From an uncultured Porphyromonadaceae bacterium (GTDB lineage Bacteria > Bacteroidota > Bacteroidia > Bacteroidales > Muribaculaceae), in the NCBI GenBank assembly GCA_947175295.1, contig CAMWMK010000005.1, forward strand, positions 1 to 64,000: a DNA stretch of 64,000 bases. Direction: 5' to 3'. Below the pieces are notes generated by a model, which was not told where the DNA came from, did no database searches, and was given only the letters and a program-made list of their open reading frames with translations. The translations under genes were made by a program, and so were the position numbers. The first letter of the stretch is position 1, and each line of letters begins with the position of its first letter. Positions 31,863-39,643 of this stretch are shown here, in pieces.

Positions 31863-32498
31863 ATGGCTCAAAAAAAGGAATCTTTCTTTTGGACAAGTTA
31901 TTCAGACTTGATGACCAGTCTGTTCTTTGTCATGCTTGTGATGTTCATCTTGGTTATCGTTCTTCTTCATAAGCGTATGGAAGCGACTGAGGCACAGTTA
32001 GAAGAGATTAAGAAGGTTGCAGAATCAACAAAGGATTTGAACAATTCGGATTATTTTGATTACAAATCTGATTATAAGAAATATGTATTAACTATTCAAG
32101 TAAGGTATCCCGCTGGTAAATCAGATTTACAGGATATGGATTCTTATGATAAGGACTGGCAATTAGGTCAGCTAAAAAATGCAGGGCAGGAAATTCAATC
32201 TTTCCTTGAACAACATAAGGAGAATCAATATTTGTTGATTATTGAAGGTCAAGCTTCAAGAGATGCCTATCTATATAATTATGAGTTAAGCTATCAAAGA
32301 GCATTGGGTCTTATGCGCTATTGGATAGAAGACTCTGGCATTTCCTTTGGTGATAACTGTGAGATTCTCATTTCTGGAAGTGGAGATGGGAAATTGGATA
32401 CTCATTCAATGCGGGAAATCAGTGACGAAAGAGAGAATCAGCGCTTTCTTATACATATCCTTCCAAAGAATATCTTTGAATCCTCATCGGATAAATAG
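31863..32498 (+). CDS. MotB/ZorB-like protein with OmpA-like domain (operon gene 7)
   Basis: 211 residues. One TM near the N-terminus preceded by the MotB/ZorB hallmark SYSDLMTSLFFVMLVMF, with Asp15 in the position of the proton-carrying aspartate. A short coil (MEATEAQLEEIKKVAEST) leads to an OmpA/MotB-type peptidoglycan-binding domain (about 75-207: LLIIEGQASRDAYLYNYELS, YQRALGLMRYW, ERENQRFLIHILP). It should form a stator-type 5:2 complex with gene 6 and anchor in the cell wall. It is 11 bp downstream of gene 6. Confidence 0.88.
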   Translation: MAQKKESFFWTSYSDLMTSLFFVMLVMFILVIVLLHKRMEATEAQLEEIKKVAESTKDLNNSDYFDYKSDYKKYVLTIQVRYPAGKSDLQDMDSYDKDWQLGQLKNAGQEIQSFLEQHKENQYLLIIEGQASRDAYLYNYELSYQRALGLMRYWIEDSGISFGDNCEILISGSGDGKLDTHSMREISDERENQRFLIHILPKNIFESSSDK

Positions 32499-32512
32499 AT
32501 TGTGTGAAAATT

Positions 32513-33277
32513 ATGAATGTAAAGCTAAAAATGTTGGCCGGATTATTCCTGCTTTTATTATGTATCTCTTCATGTGCACATAAATCAGGACATAAGCGTT
32601 CTAATTCATCCTCATATGTGGACCAAACTGAAGTGGTATCAACTGTCTCATATGATAAGAAAAGTAAAAAGAATCTTGAAGTCAGACTATCTAATAACCG
32701 TGATGATAAAAATAAATTGACCGGATCTGAAGTGTTTGCTAAATATAATACTGCGGTATTTATGGTATTCACTTCTGATGGTTACAATGGATATCAAGGT
32801 TCTGGATTCTTTATCAATTCAGATGGACTTGCTGTAAGCAACTACCATGTTTTTCAAGGTACAAATATTGGAGGTGAAATGATTAAATTAGCTAATAGTG
32901 ATGAAATATATAAGGTAACAGAAGTAATACACAATGATTCAGATGAAGATTTTATTTTGTTTAGGATAAACGTATCAAATACAAACTTCATTCCATTGGC
33001 TAAGTATAAACCGCAAGTTGGAGAGAAGGTTTATGCCATAGGTAGTCCACGTGGTCTCGAAAATACATTTTCGTCTGGGGAAGTCTCTCAGTGGCGCGAC
33101 AAGAAGCTTATGCAGATTTCTGCGCTTATAGATCACGGAAGCAGCGGTGGAGCTCTCATCAATGAGTATGGTGAGGTAATTGGGATTACATCCGGTACAT
33201 TTGCTGATGGTTCTCAGGCTAATCTAAATTATGCATGGAGTATAGATGTAATCAAACCTTTTATTAATTGTAAATAA
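32513..33277 (+). CDS. Trypsin-like serine protease lipoprotein (operon gene 8)
   Basis: About 254 residues from the ATG at 32513 (MNVKLKMLAGLFLLLLCISSC, lipid Cys about 21); a GTG three codons earlier is possible. A chymotrypsin/DegP-type protease domain occupies about 75-250 with a complete triad: His112 (SNYHVF), Asp146 (DSDEDFILF) and Ser211 (DHGSSGGALIN). No PDZ domain is present. Sec-exported and lipid-anchored, it would act in the periplasm; it could process the last-gene lipoprotein, the vWA protein or incoming factors (inference). An active protease in an operon with a motor and two NTPases suggests a triggered effector or regulator. Confidence 0.85.
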   Translation: MNVKLKMLAGLFLLLLCISSCAHKSGHKRSNSSSYVDQTEVVSTVSYDKKSKKNLEVRLSNNRDDKNKLTGSEVFAKYNTAVFMVFTSDGYNGYQGSGFFINSDGLAVSNYHVFQGTNIGGEMIKLANSDEIYKVTEVIHNDSDEDFILFRINVSNTNFIPLAKYKPQVGEKVYAIGSPRGLENTFSSGEVSQWRDKKLMQISALIDHGSSGGALINEYGEVIGITSGTFADGSQANLNYAWSIDVIKPFINCK

Positions 33278-33285
33278 ACCAAGAT

Positions 33286-34097
33286 ATGAAGATTAATTTT
33301 TTACGAATAGCATATATATTAACTGTATCTATCTTTTTTATTGTATCGTGTACTAATAAAAAGGATAAAAATTCAATCAATGAAATATCTATAGATCCAA
33401 CTTTCTTCTCCTCATTCTCGGATTTTAATCATTATGCTGCAAAATTCAGAGTAGGTGCTGAGATGGATACTACTCTGTATCATTTTAGAATAAAGGCTAT
33501 TACAATTGCTAATTTTGATGATAAATTATATCGTCCTCAGAGTGTCTATATTCTGACTCATCAATCAAGTGATGCGATAGTTATTAAAACTGAAGATACA
33601 CCATTGATTTCTTATGAGGAATTTAAGAGATTTTATAACAGGCATAAAGAGGAGATGAGAGCCGATACAATCATTAATTCTCAAGTATTTGATAAATTTT
33701 TCAAGATTGAACACAATGATATAGTGGATGTTGAGTCATTCGATCATTTGCCATTTCTATTCTTAGATGTAAACTTTAATGGCTATCCGGCTCTCTTGGT
33801 GAGAAATAGATATGATGAAGGGCACGACTTTATTATTACAAAGTCTATGGTATAACTACAAATGGTTTTCATGAAGTAAAATTTGAGCCGTATTTATCTA
33901 TTAAAGATAGGGTAGGTCCTTGGTATTTCGGTGGGTCAACGGCATTTAACTTCAAAGATAAAACAATACAAGTTTTTAGTTTGTCACATGATAGCTGTAG
34001 CGATTATGGTACTGAAATAACTGATACTTATACGCTAAATCCAATAACCGAAAAGTTTGAAAAAACTCGTATGCTTAGTAATTACGATTTTAATTAA
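33286..34097 (+). pseudogene. Terminal lipoprotein of the operon, frameshifted
   Basis: The ORF track shows 189 residues (33286-33855) starting MKINFLRIAYILTVSIFFIVSC, a clear lipoprotein signal. After ...DEGHDFIITK the frame ends prematurely, but the -1 frame continues without interruption as VYGITTNGFHEVKFEPYLSI and runs to TAA at 34095-34097 (about 270 residues in all). One lost A in a short A run (ACAAAG instead of ACAAAAG at about 33840) explains it. The continued part keeps coding character (YFGGSTAFNFKDKT), so the mutation is recent, or an assembly error. No recognised domain. Confidence 0.75.
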
Positions 34098-34260
34098 GAA
34101 ATCTAATACGGTGTATAATAAAGGTTAATGGAATATTGAGTATGATAAACTAAAAGAATAAGTTGCAACGTTGCAGCCAAAAAGACGGTTTCATAGGTGA
34201 ATTTTACTGAAATGTTTCAATAATTGGCAGATGAGGATGGTTACCATATTCCGGGTGGGG

Positions 34261-34346
34261 GGCGGAGGCTGGAAGCCTCCGTTCCATGGGCTGCGCGGTT
34301 GAGGGTCGGACGCGGGGGAGACTGGGAAGTCTCCGTTCCGTGGGCT
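34261..34346 (-). repeat. Two inverted copies of intergenic repeat R1
   Basis: 34261-34293 (GGCGGAGGCTGGAAGCCTCC then GTTCCATGGGCT) and a diverged copy at 34314-34346 (GGGGGAGACTGGGAAGTCTCC core), both in reverse orientation to the copies left of the operon. The intervening GCGCGGTTGAGGGT is itself repeated (34294-34307, 34347-34360). Bases 34098-34260 hold nothing else but a 12-bp palindrome TGCAACGTTGCA (34164-34175). Confidence 0.8.
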
Positions 34347-34504
34347 GCGCGGTTGAGGGTATATTGCTTTTAGTGAAAATAATTTTTCTAAAAATCCGTT
34401 AACAATATAAATGGAGTTGTAGTTTCTAACTTTATCAGTGAAAAAGCTACGTAAATTTGAGGAAATATCCGACATTCATTTGTTTTTATCATAAAAAATG
34501 AGCC

Positions 34505-34651
34505 ATGACGAAATATCATCAGGAATCAACCGCCAGGAAAATGGCATCAATAGATTGTTGGAAGAAGCAGCCGCTGAAGCCGGAAGAATATCGCTCGCAA
34601 TTCAAAAGATTGCGGGAACAACGTCTTGCAAGGGAGTCCAAATCCATGGTA
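34505..34651 (+). CDS. Short ORF, possibly a gene remnant
   Basis: 48 codons (MTKYHQESTARKMASIDCWK, then KPEEYRSQFKRLREQRLARES) too short for the ORF track. The charged, helical composition looks protein-like, whereas the overlapping 79-residue ORF at 34498 does not. A TAAATTTG element lies at 34452-34459. No family recognised; it directly precedes an orphan antitoxin. Confidence 0.35.
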
Positions 34652-34684
34652 TGAACCCAAAGGAAATCCATATTCAGAAAGAAT

Positions 34685-34993
34685 ATGATAGCATATATAG
34701 AAATCACAAAAGATCATCAGTACGAGTTTGCTCTTAACCGTATAGAGGAATTATTGCCGTTAATGACTGATGAGACGCCGTCAGATGACAAAAATGCAGT
34801 TGAATTGACATTGGTGTCTGATGTGGTTGAAGCTTACGAGAAGGACTATTACCTAATCAGTAAACCTACAATCGGACAGTTGATTGGATTCTACCTGGAA
34901 AAACTTGGTATGTCTAAGAAGGAGCTTACAATGAGTATAGGAGTAAGCCAGTCCAGAGTGAGCGACTATATTTCAGGAACACACAAAATTTAG
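34685..34993 (+). CDS. HigA-like HTH antitoxin, apparently truncated
   Basis: 102 residues. Reads VELTLVSDVVEAYEKDYYLI then KPTIGQLIGFYLEKLGMSKK, ELTMSIGVSQSRVSDYISGT: a HigA-type N-terminal region plus an XRE helix-turn-helix. In relatives the HTH is followed by 20-30 more residues; here a stop follows immediately after SGTHKI, cutting the last helix. No HigB toxin gene is next to it. Interpreted as a decayed toxin-antitoxin unit. Confidence 0.65.
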   Translation: MIAYIEITKDHQYEFALNRIEELLPLMTDETPSDDKNAVELTLVSDVVEAYEKDYYLISKPTIGQLIGFYLEKLGMSKKELTMSIGVSQSRVSDYISGTHKI

Positions 34994-35046
34994 AGGTATA
35001 TTCTCTTTTATGACCGAAAAATAGGGTATAATTCGATTTTTTATTG

Positions 35047-35054
35047 TATCTTTG
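35047..35054 (+). promoter_or_regulatory. -7 promoter element before the AlbA_2 gene
   Basis: TATCTTTG matches the Bacteroidota consensus; no good TTG was found at the -33 spacing. It is about 136 bases before the chosen ATG. Confidence 0.45.
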
Positions 35055-35189
35055 TTGAGTACTGCGTATTCCGATATTTTGTGCGGGATATTAAGTATGT
35101 CAACTATAATATATTGCGGTTTTTAGTAACTGCTTTGTATTATAGTGTTTTACAGATTTTTTACTAAAATTAGTTTGGATAACTTTAAT

Positions 35190-36857
35190 ATGACAGAGGC
35201 TGAAATCAAGCAATATATTCAGATTCGCTATCCAAGAGAGAATGAATCTTGTGATTGGAAGGAGTTTTCTAATCTAAAACATGTTGTCAAAGGCCATGCC
35301 GGCGAAGATATAGCATCATACTGCTCCGCCTTCTCAAATATGGAAGGTGGAAATTTGGTTATGGGGGTAAAAGATGGTTCCCTTAATATTTCTGGTATTC
35401 AGAATTTTGGTGGATATACTCAGGATTCTTTGAAAGCTCGACTTGTTAAAGAGTGCATTAACCTACCGTCTGAAGGTTTAGATTTATTAGAGTTGGAAGC
35501 CTCAGATACGCATAAAATAGTTTGGATACTAACTATACCGAAACACTATACTCGTCGACCGGTTTACGTACATGGGCAGGCATGGCAGAGAATTGGTGAT
35601 GATTTAGTTAAAATTAGAGACGAGCGCTACAACAAGATTATTAATGAAATTGAAGTACCTTACGACTGGAGTGCTGAAATTATTGAAAGTGCCAATATTA
35701 AGGACTTGGATCCAATTGCAATAGCAAAGGCTCGGAAGCAATTCGCTATCCGCAATCCTAAGAAAGTGGAAGAATTGGACGGTTGGGATGATATTACTTT
35801 TCTTAATAAAGCCAAACTGACAATTCAGGGAAAAATAACACGTACAGCCTTAATATTGTTGGGCAAAGAAGAGAGTGAATACTTGCTTTCTCCATTCGTG
35901 GCTAAGATTCGATGGTGTCTTAAAGACAAAGACAATCAGAATAAGGATTATGAGATTTTCACAATTCCTTTTATCCTTGCAGTGGATGAGTTTCGTACAA
36001 AAGTTCGTAATGTGAAATATCATATGGTGAGAAGCGACTCCATGTTTCCTGACGAGATGATGCGATATGACATCTTTAATCTACGTGAGCCCCTGCATAA
36101 CTGTATTGCTCATCAGGATTATACTAAGTGTGCACGTATTGAGGTTGTTGAGATTGAAGATGATCGTCTAATTTTCCAGAACCATGGGCAATTCTTGCCG
36201 GAATCTGTTGAGAGTGTCGTAAGGAAAGATTGTCCAGAGTCTATCTACCGTAATAGATTCCTTACAGATGCAATGCGTAACCTCAATATGATTGAAACAG
36301 AAGGGGGTGGTATAAAGAAAATGTTTAATAAACAGCGAGATCGCTTATTCCCGATGCCAGAATATGATCTTTCGGATGAAAAAGTGAAGGTAACAATTAT
36401 CGGGCGTGTAATTGATGAGGCGTTTGCTCAAATATTAATCGCTAATAAGGAATTGGACCTTATGCAAATAATGCTTCTTGACAAGGTGCAAAAACATAAG
36501 GGGCTAACGCACGAGGAGGCTAAATATCTACGTTCTCGATACTTTATTGAAGGTCGTAAGCCAAACTACATACTTTCAGCGAATGTTGTCAAACCCACAA
36601 AAAATCGTCGACTTAAAACGACCTATATTCATAACAAGGCTTTCGACAATAATCACTATCGTAGTCTGATACTACAATATCTCGAAAAGTTTGGGCAAGC
36701 AACACGTGAAGATGTTGATGACTTGCTTTGGGATAAGCTCCCAGCTTACTTGGATGAAGATACCAAGAAAAAAAAGGCGAAAATCACTAATCTTCTGTCG
36801 TCTTTGAGGATAGAGAATAAGATTGCGTTTAAAGACGGTCATTGGTTTAAATGTTAA
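35190..36857 (+). CDS. AlbA_2 (Schlafen-type) domain protein with GHKL-like ATP-binding region
   Basis: About 555 residues from MTEAEIKQYI; the ORF track start is 15 codons earlier. The N-terminal domain (about 20-140) is AlbA_2/Schlafen-like: CDWKEFSNLKHVVKGHAGED, IASYCSAFSNMEGGNLVMGV, and VYVHGQAWQRIGDD. The middle (about 270-400) has the RecG-like C-terminal pattern (NLREPLHNCIAHQDYTKC, TEGGGIKKMF) seen in HATPase_c_4, and the C-terminus ends with winged-helix-like segments. Such proteins are often annotated as putative DNA-binding or RecG-like helicase, although no helicase motifs are present. Family members occur as regulators and in phage-defence loci. It has its own promoter and an A-T-rich composition like the operon before it. 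Confidence 0.82.
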   Translation: MTEAEIKQYIQIRYPRENESCDWKEFSNLKHVVKGHAGEDIASYCSAFSNMEGGNLVMGVKDGSLNISGIQNFGGYTQDSLKARLVKECINLPSEGLDLLELEASDTHKIVWILTIPKHYTRRPVYVHGQAWQRIGDDLVKIRDERYNKIINEIEVPYDWSAEIIESANIKDLDPIAIAKARKQFAIRNPKKVEELDGWDDITFLNKAKLTIQGKITRTALILLGKEESEYLLSPFVAKIRWCLKDKDNQNKDYEIFTIPFILAVDEFRTKVRNVKYHMVRSDSMFPDEMMRYDIFNLREPLHNCIAHQDYTKCARIEVVEIEDDRLIFQNHGQFLPESVESVVRKDCPESIYRNRFLTDAMRNLNMIETEGGGIKKMFNKQRDRLFPMPEYDLSDEKVKVTIIGRVIDEAFAQILIANKELDLMQIMLLDKVQKHKGLTHEEAKYLRSRYFIEGRKPNYILSANVVKPTKNRRLKTTYIHNKAFDNNHYRSLILQYLEKFGQATREDVDDLLWDKLPAYLDEDTKKKKAKITNLLSSLRIENKIAFKDGHWFKC

Positions 36858-36864
36858 AAAAGTG

Positions 36865-36897
36865 TTTTAAACGCCTTTTTAAACGCCTTTTAAATGC
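36865..36897 (+). repeat. Three tandem 11-12 bp repeats
   Basis: TTTTAAACGCC is repeated as TTTTTAAACGCC and TTTTAAATGCT directly after the AlbA_2 stop. Function unclear. Confidence 0.6.
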
Positions 36898-36978
36898 TTA
36901 TATGGTAGTAATATGTTGAAATATAAAGTATTTATTATCTGTGTTTGCTGCCATTTTAAGTAGATTTTAAATGCATCA

Positions 36979-37025
36979 AGGCCTGCGACGGAGCGCTTCG
37001 AGGACGTTCCCCACAGGCTTTTTTG
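36979..37025 (+). terminator. Probable terminator after the AlbA_2 gene
   Basis: Outer stem GGCCTG/CAGGC around an imperfect inner stem (CGACG...CGTTC) followed by TTTTTT at 37019-37024. The gap 36858-37150 holds nothing else that I can name. Confidence 0.5.
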
Positions 37026-37150
37026 TATATCCCCCACACTGTCCCCCTAGTCCAAAAACGTACTTGGCCCTCTAGCCCCATGATTCATCCAATTATTTTG
37101 GAGATTGAATATTTGGTGGAATACGATGTTTTTATTAATTTCGCGTCATA

Positions 37151-37291
37151 ATGAATAATAGAGTTGGATATTCTTGGATAGCGGTCGGACTCATGTTCTT
37201 GAGCGGGTGCCACGCAAAGCCGGAAGCAGATGGCAAGTGCGAACCGCAGGATGCTGTGGAGGCCCAGCTATCTCCGCTACTGCACGATTAA
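37151..37291 (+). CDS. Small lipoprotein-like ORF, probable gene remnant
   Basis: 46 codons from ATG: MNNRVGYSWIAVGLMFLSGC is a good lipoprotein signal (lipid Cys20), but the frame stops after ...SPLLHD. In a neighbouring frame coding-like sequence continues (YLRYCTINEQGGMMTLDEDL to SHNPFHVSKL, stop at about 37387), so this may be a frameshifted small lipoprotein gene. Below the ORF-track size limit. Confidence 0.4.
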   Translation: MNNRVGYSWIAVGLMFLSGCHAKPEADGKCEPQDAVEAQLSPLLHD

Positions 37292-37453
37292 CGAGCAGGG
37301 AGGCATGATGACGCTTGATGAGGATTTAGAAGTTGATCTCAATCGAAAAGGGGAGAGCCACAATCCCTTTCACGTCAGTAAATTATAGTCTGTGCTCCAA
37401 GCCTCTCTGCAGACCATACGTGAGCTTTCATCATTAAATAACCATTGAAGAAT

Positions 37454-39643
37454 ATGAAGCTTTTTTCGAATTCAAACACAAAGACAACTTTTGCCGCCGG
37501 CGCTTTCGTGCTGGCTCTCGCTGCCGCTTCATGCAGCAGTCATCATCCCGATTCTTCACTTTCCGATCTGGTGGATCCGCTGATCGGATCAGGCGGCCAC
37601 GGACATGTCTTTGTCGGTGCCGACGTTCCGTTCGGTATGGTGCAGGTGGGGCCTGCGAGCGTCACTCAGGGTTGGGACTGGTGTTCCGGCTATCATGAGT
37701 CGGATTCGACCGTGATCGGTTTTTCCCACACACATCTGTCGGGCACCGGATGCGGCGATCTCCTTGACATCACCGTCATGCCGGTGGTAGGCTCCGACCT
37801 CATGTATGCAAGAGGACGTGTTGATTCCGTCGGTTCCGGTCTATGGTCGTATGCAGACCGTTCCAGGCAAGTGGTGCGTCCCGGTTATTACTCAGTGCTG
37901 CTGACACGCTACGATATCCTCACCGAGATGACTTCGACATCGCGCGTGGGCATGCACCGATATTCTTTTCCTGACTCAAAGGAAAAGGCTGTAGTGTTCG
38001 ACCTCATGAACGGCGGCAACTGGGATTCCCCTACTGATGTGCATATCGAGCCTGTAGGCGACCGAAGCGTGCGGGGATGGAGGCATTCCAAAGGTTGGGC
38101 TCCCGACCAGAAGGTGTTTTTTGTAGTCGAATTCTCCAAACCGTTCTCCACACTCGAACTTAAAGGAGATGACGGGATGTTTGCCCGTGTTGATTTCCCT
38201 GATCTTGATGGCGAACCATTGCTTATGAAGGTGGCGATCTCCGCAGTGTCAATGGAAGGTGCTGCCGGGAATATGGATAAGGAACTTCCGGGATGGGATT
38301 TCGACGCCGTGGCCGAGGCCGCTGAAAACGATTGGATCTCTTCGCTTGGAAAGGTAAGGATAAAAGGGGGGACCGATGATCAGAGGAAGATATTCTATAC
38401 GGCCCTCTACCACGCTATGATTGCGCCATCGGAATTCAGCGATGCCGACGGACGCTGGAGAGGAGCCGACGGCACTGTGCATGAGAGCGACGGCAGCGTG
38501 AAATATACCACTTACTCACTTTGGGATACCTACCGCGCTGAGATGCCGCTTCTCAGCATCATAGAGCCTGCGCGATATGCGGATATGGTCAATACAATGG
38601 TCGACATCTGTGAGGAGCAGGGTCGTCTGCCGGTATGGCATCTGTGGGGCTGCGAGACCGACTGCATGGTGGGAAATCCAGGCATCCCGGTGGTGGCCGA
38701 CGCCATCGTGAAGGGTATTCCCGGGGTTGACCGAGACAGGGCCTACAAGGCTCTGCTCACTACCGCCTTGGACACCATACGCGGCAACGGATTCAGGCAG
38801 AAATACGGTTACATTCCGTTTGACCTCTGGAAGGAGTCAATTGCCTATGACATGGAGTATGCACTCGCTGACGGTGCTTTAGCACAGGCCTCACTCGCCA
38901 TGGGAGACTCCGCCAACTACCGATACTTCACTGAGCGCAGCCATTCCTACCGCAACTATTTCGACCCCTCTACGGGATTCATGCGCGGCAAGGACAGCAA
39001 GGGCAACTGGCGCGAACCCTTCAATGAGTTCGATACCTCGCACCGGGCCAACGACTACTGCGAGGGAAACGCCTGGCAGTATACATGGCTTGTTCCCCAC
39101 GATGTGGAGGGGCTTAAGGCCTGCTTCGGCTCGGAAGAACGCATGATGGCGAAACTCGACTCCCTCTTCACCGTTGAGTCTACCCTTGAGGGAACGGATG
39201 TATCGCCCGACGTGTCTGGATTCATCGGACAGTATGCCCACGGCAACGAGCCTGGCCATCATACGGCATACCTCTATGCGATGCTTGGACATCAGGACAA
39301 GACTACGAGTCTCGTAAGACGCATTCTTGATGAAATGTATACTACAAAGCCCGACGGCCTTTCCGGCAATGAGGACGTAGGGCAGATGTCGGCATGGTAC
39401 GTTATGTCGGCCATGGGTCTCTATGAAGTGGAGCCCGGAAGCGGACGCTACCGGTTTGGCTATCCTCTTTTCGATGAGGTTGAGATTGATGTGCCGGGCG
39501 GAGTGTTCAGGATTGTGGCGGAAGGAAACAGAGGAGGGAATGCTTGCATCAGGGCGGTTTATCTCAACGGAAAGGAGCTGCAAGACAGCTATATCTCATA
39601 TTACGACATAATGGAGGGAGGGGAGTTGATGTTTAAGTTTTAG
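37454..39643 (+). CDS. GH92 alpha-mannosidase lipoprotein
   Basis: About 729 residues from the ATG at 37454; the ORF track begins at a TTG nine bases earlier. Signal with LAAASC (lipid Cys about 26). GH92 signatures run throughout: DPLIGSGGHGHVFVGADVPFGMVQVGP at the N-terminus, GFSHTHLSGTG, AMIAPSEFSDADGRWRG, ITYSLWDTYR-like TYSLWDTYRAEMPLL, CEGNAWQYTWLVPHD and SGNEDVGQMSAWYVMSAMGLY, the last holding catalytic/calcium-binding Glu/Asp residues. Family activity: exo-alpha-mannosidase (often alpha-1,2) acting on N-glycans or yeast mannan, calcium dependent. Stand-alone here; convergent with the AsmA-like gene, 3' ends overlapping by 4 bp. Confidence 0.93.
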   Translation: MKLFSNSNTKTTFAAGAFVLALAAASCSSHHPDSSLSDLVDPLIGSGGHGHVFVGADVPFGMVQVGPASVTQGWDWCSGYHESDSTVIGFSHTHLSGTGCGDLLDITVMPVVGSDLMYARGRVDSVGSGLWSYADRSRQVVRPGYYSVLLTRYDILTEMTSTSRVGMHRYSFPDSKEKAVVFDLMNGGNWDSPTDVHIEPVGDRSVRGWRHSKGWAPDQKVFFVVEFSKPFSTLELKGDDGMFARVDFPDLDGEPLLMKVAISAVSMEGAAGNMDKELPGWDFDAVAEAAENDWISSLGKVRIKGGTDDQRKIFYTALYHAMIAPSEFSDADGRWRGADGTVHESDGSVKYTTYSLWDTYRAEMPLLSIIEPARYADMVNTMVDICEEQGRLPVWHLWGCETDCMVGNPGIPVVADAIVKGIPGVDRDRAYKALLTTALDTIRGNGFRQKYGYIPFDLWKESIAYDMEYALADGALAQASLAMGDSANYRYFTERSHSYRNYFDPSTGFMRGKDSKGNWREPFNEFDTSHRANDYCEGNAWQYTWLVPHDVEGLKACFGSEERMMAKLDSLFTVESTLEGTDVSPDVSGFIGQYAHGNEPGHHTAYLYAMLGHQDKTTSLVRRILDEMYTTKPDGLSGNEDVGQMSAWYVMSAMGLYEVEPGSGRYRFGYPLFDEVEIDVPGGVFRIVAEGNRGGNACIRAVYLNGKELQDSYISYYDIMEGGELMFKF

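Noticed and set aside
24432-32498. Canonical Zorya defence system
   Set aside because: Only ZorA/ZorB-like proteins are present. No ZorC, ZorD helicase or ZorE nuclease is seen nearby, and the other genes do not belong to Zorya.
30157-32498. Flagellar motor or gliding motor (MotAB/GldLM)
   Set aside because: No flagellar or gliding genes are present; the long coiled coil, C-terminal TM and the operon partners differ from both.
34191-34475. 94-residue minus-strand ORF with duplicated PQPRSPRNGDF/PQPRSPWNGGF
   Set aside because: The repeated peptide comes only from the two inverted R1 repeats in DNA; not a real protein.
36865-36897. CRISPR-like array
   Set aside because: Only three 11-12 bp tandem copies without spacers. 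No repeat-spacer array or cas gene was found anywhere in the window.
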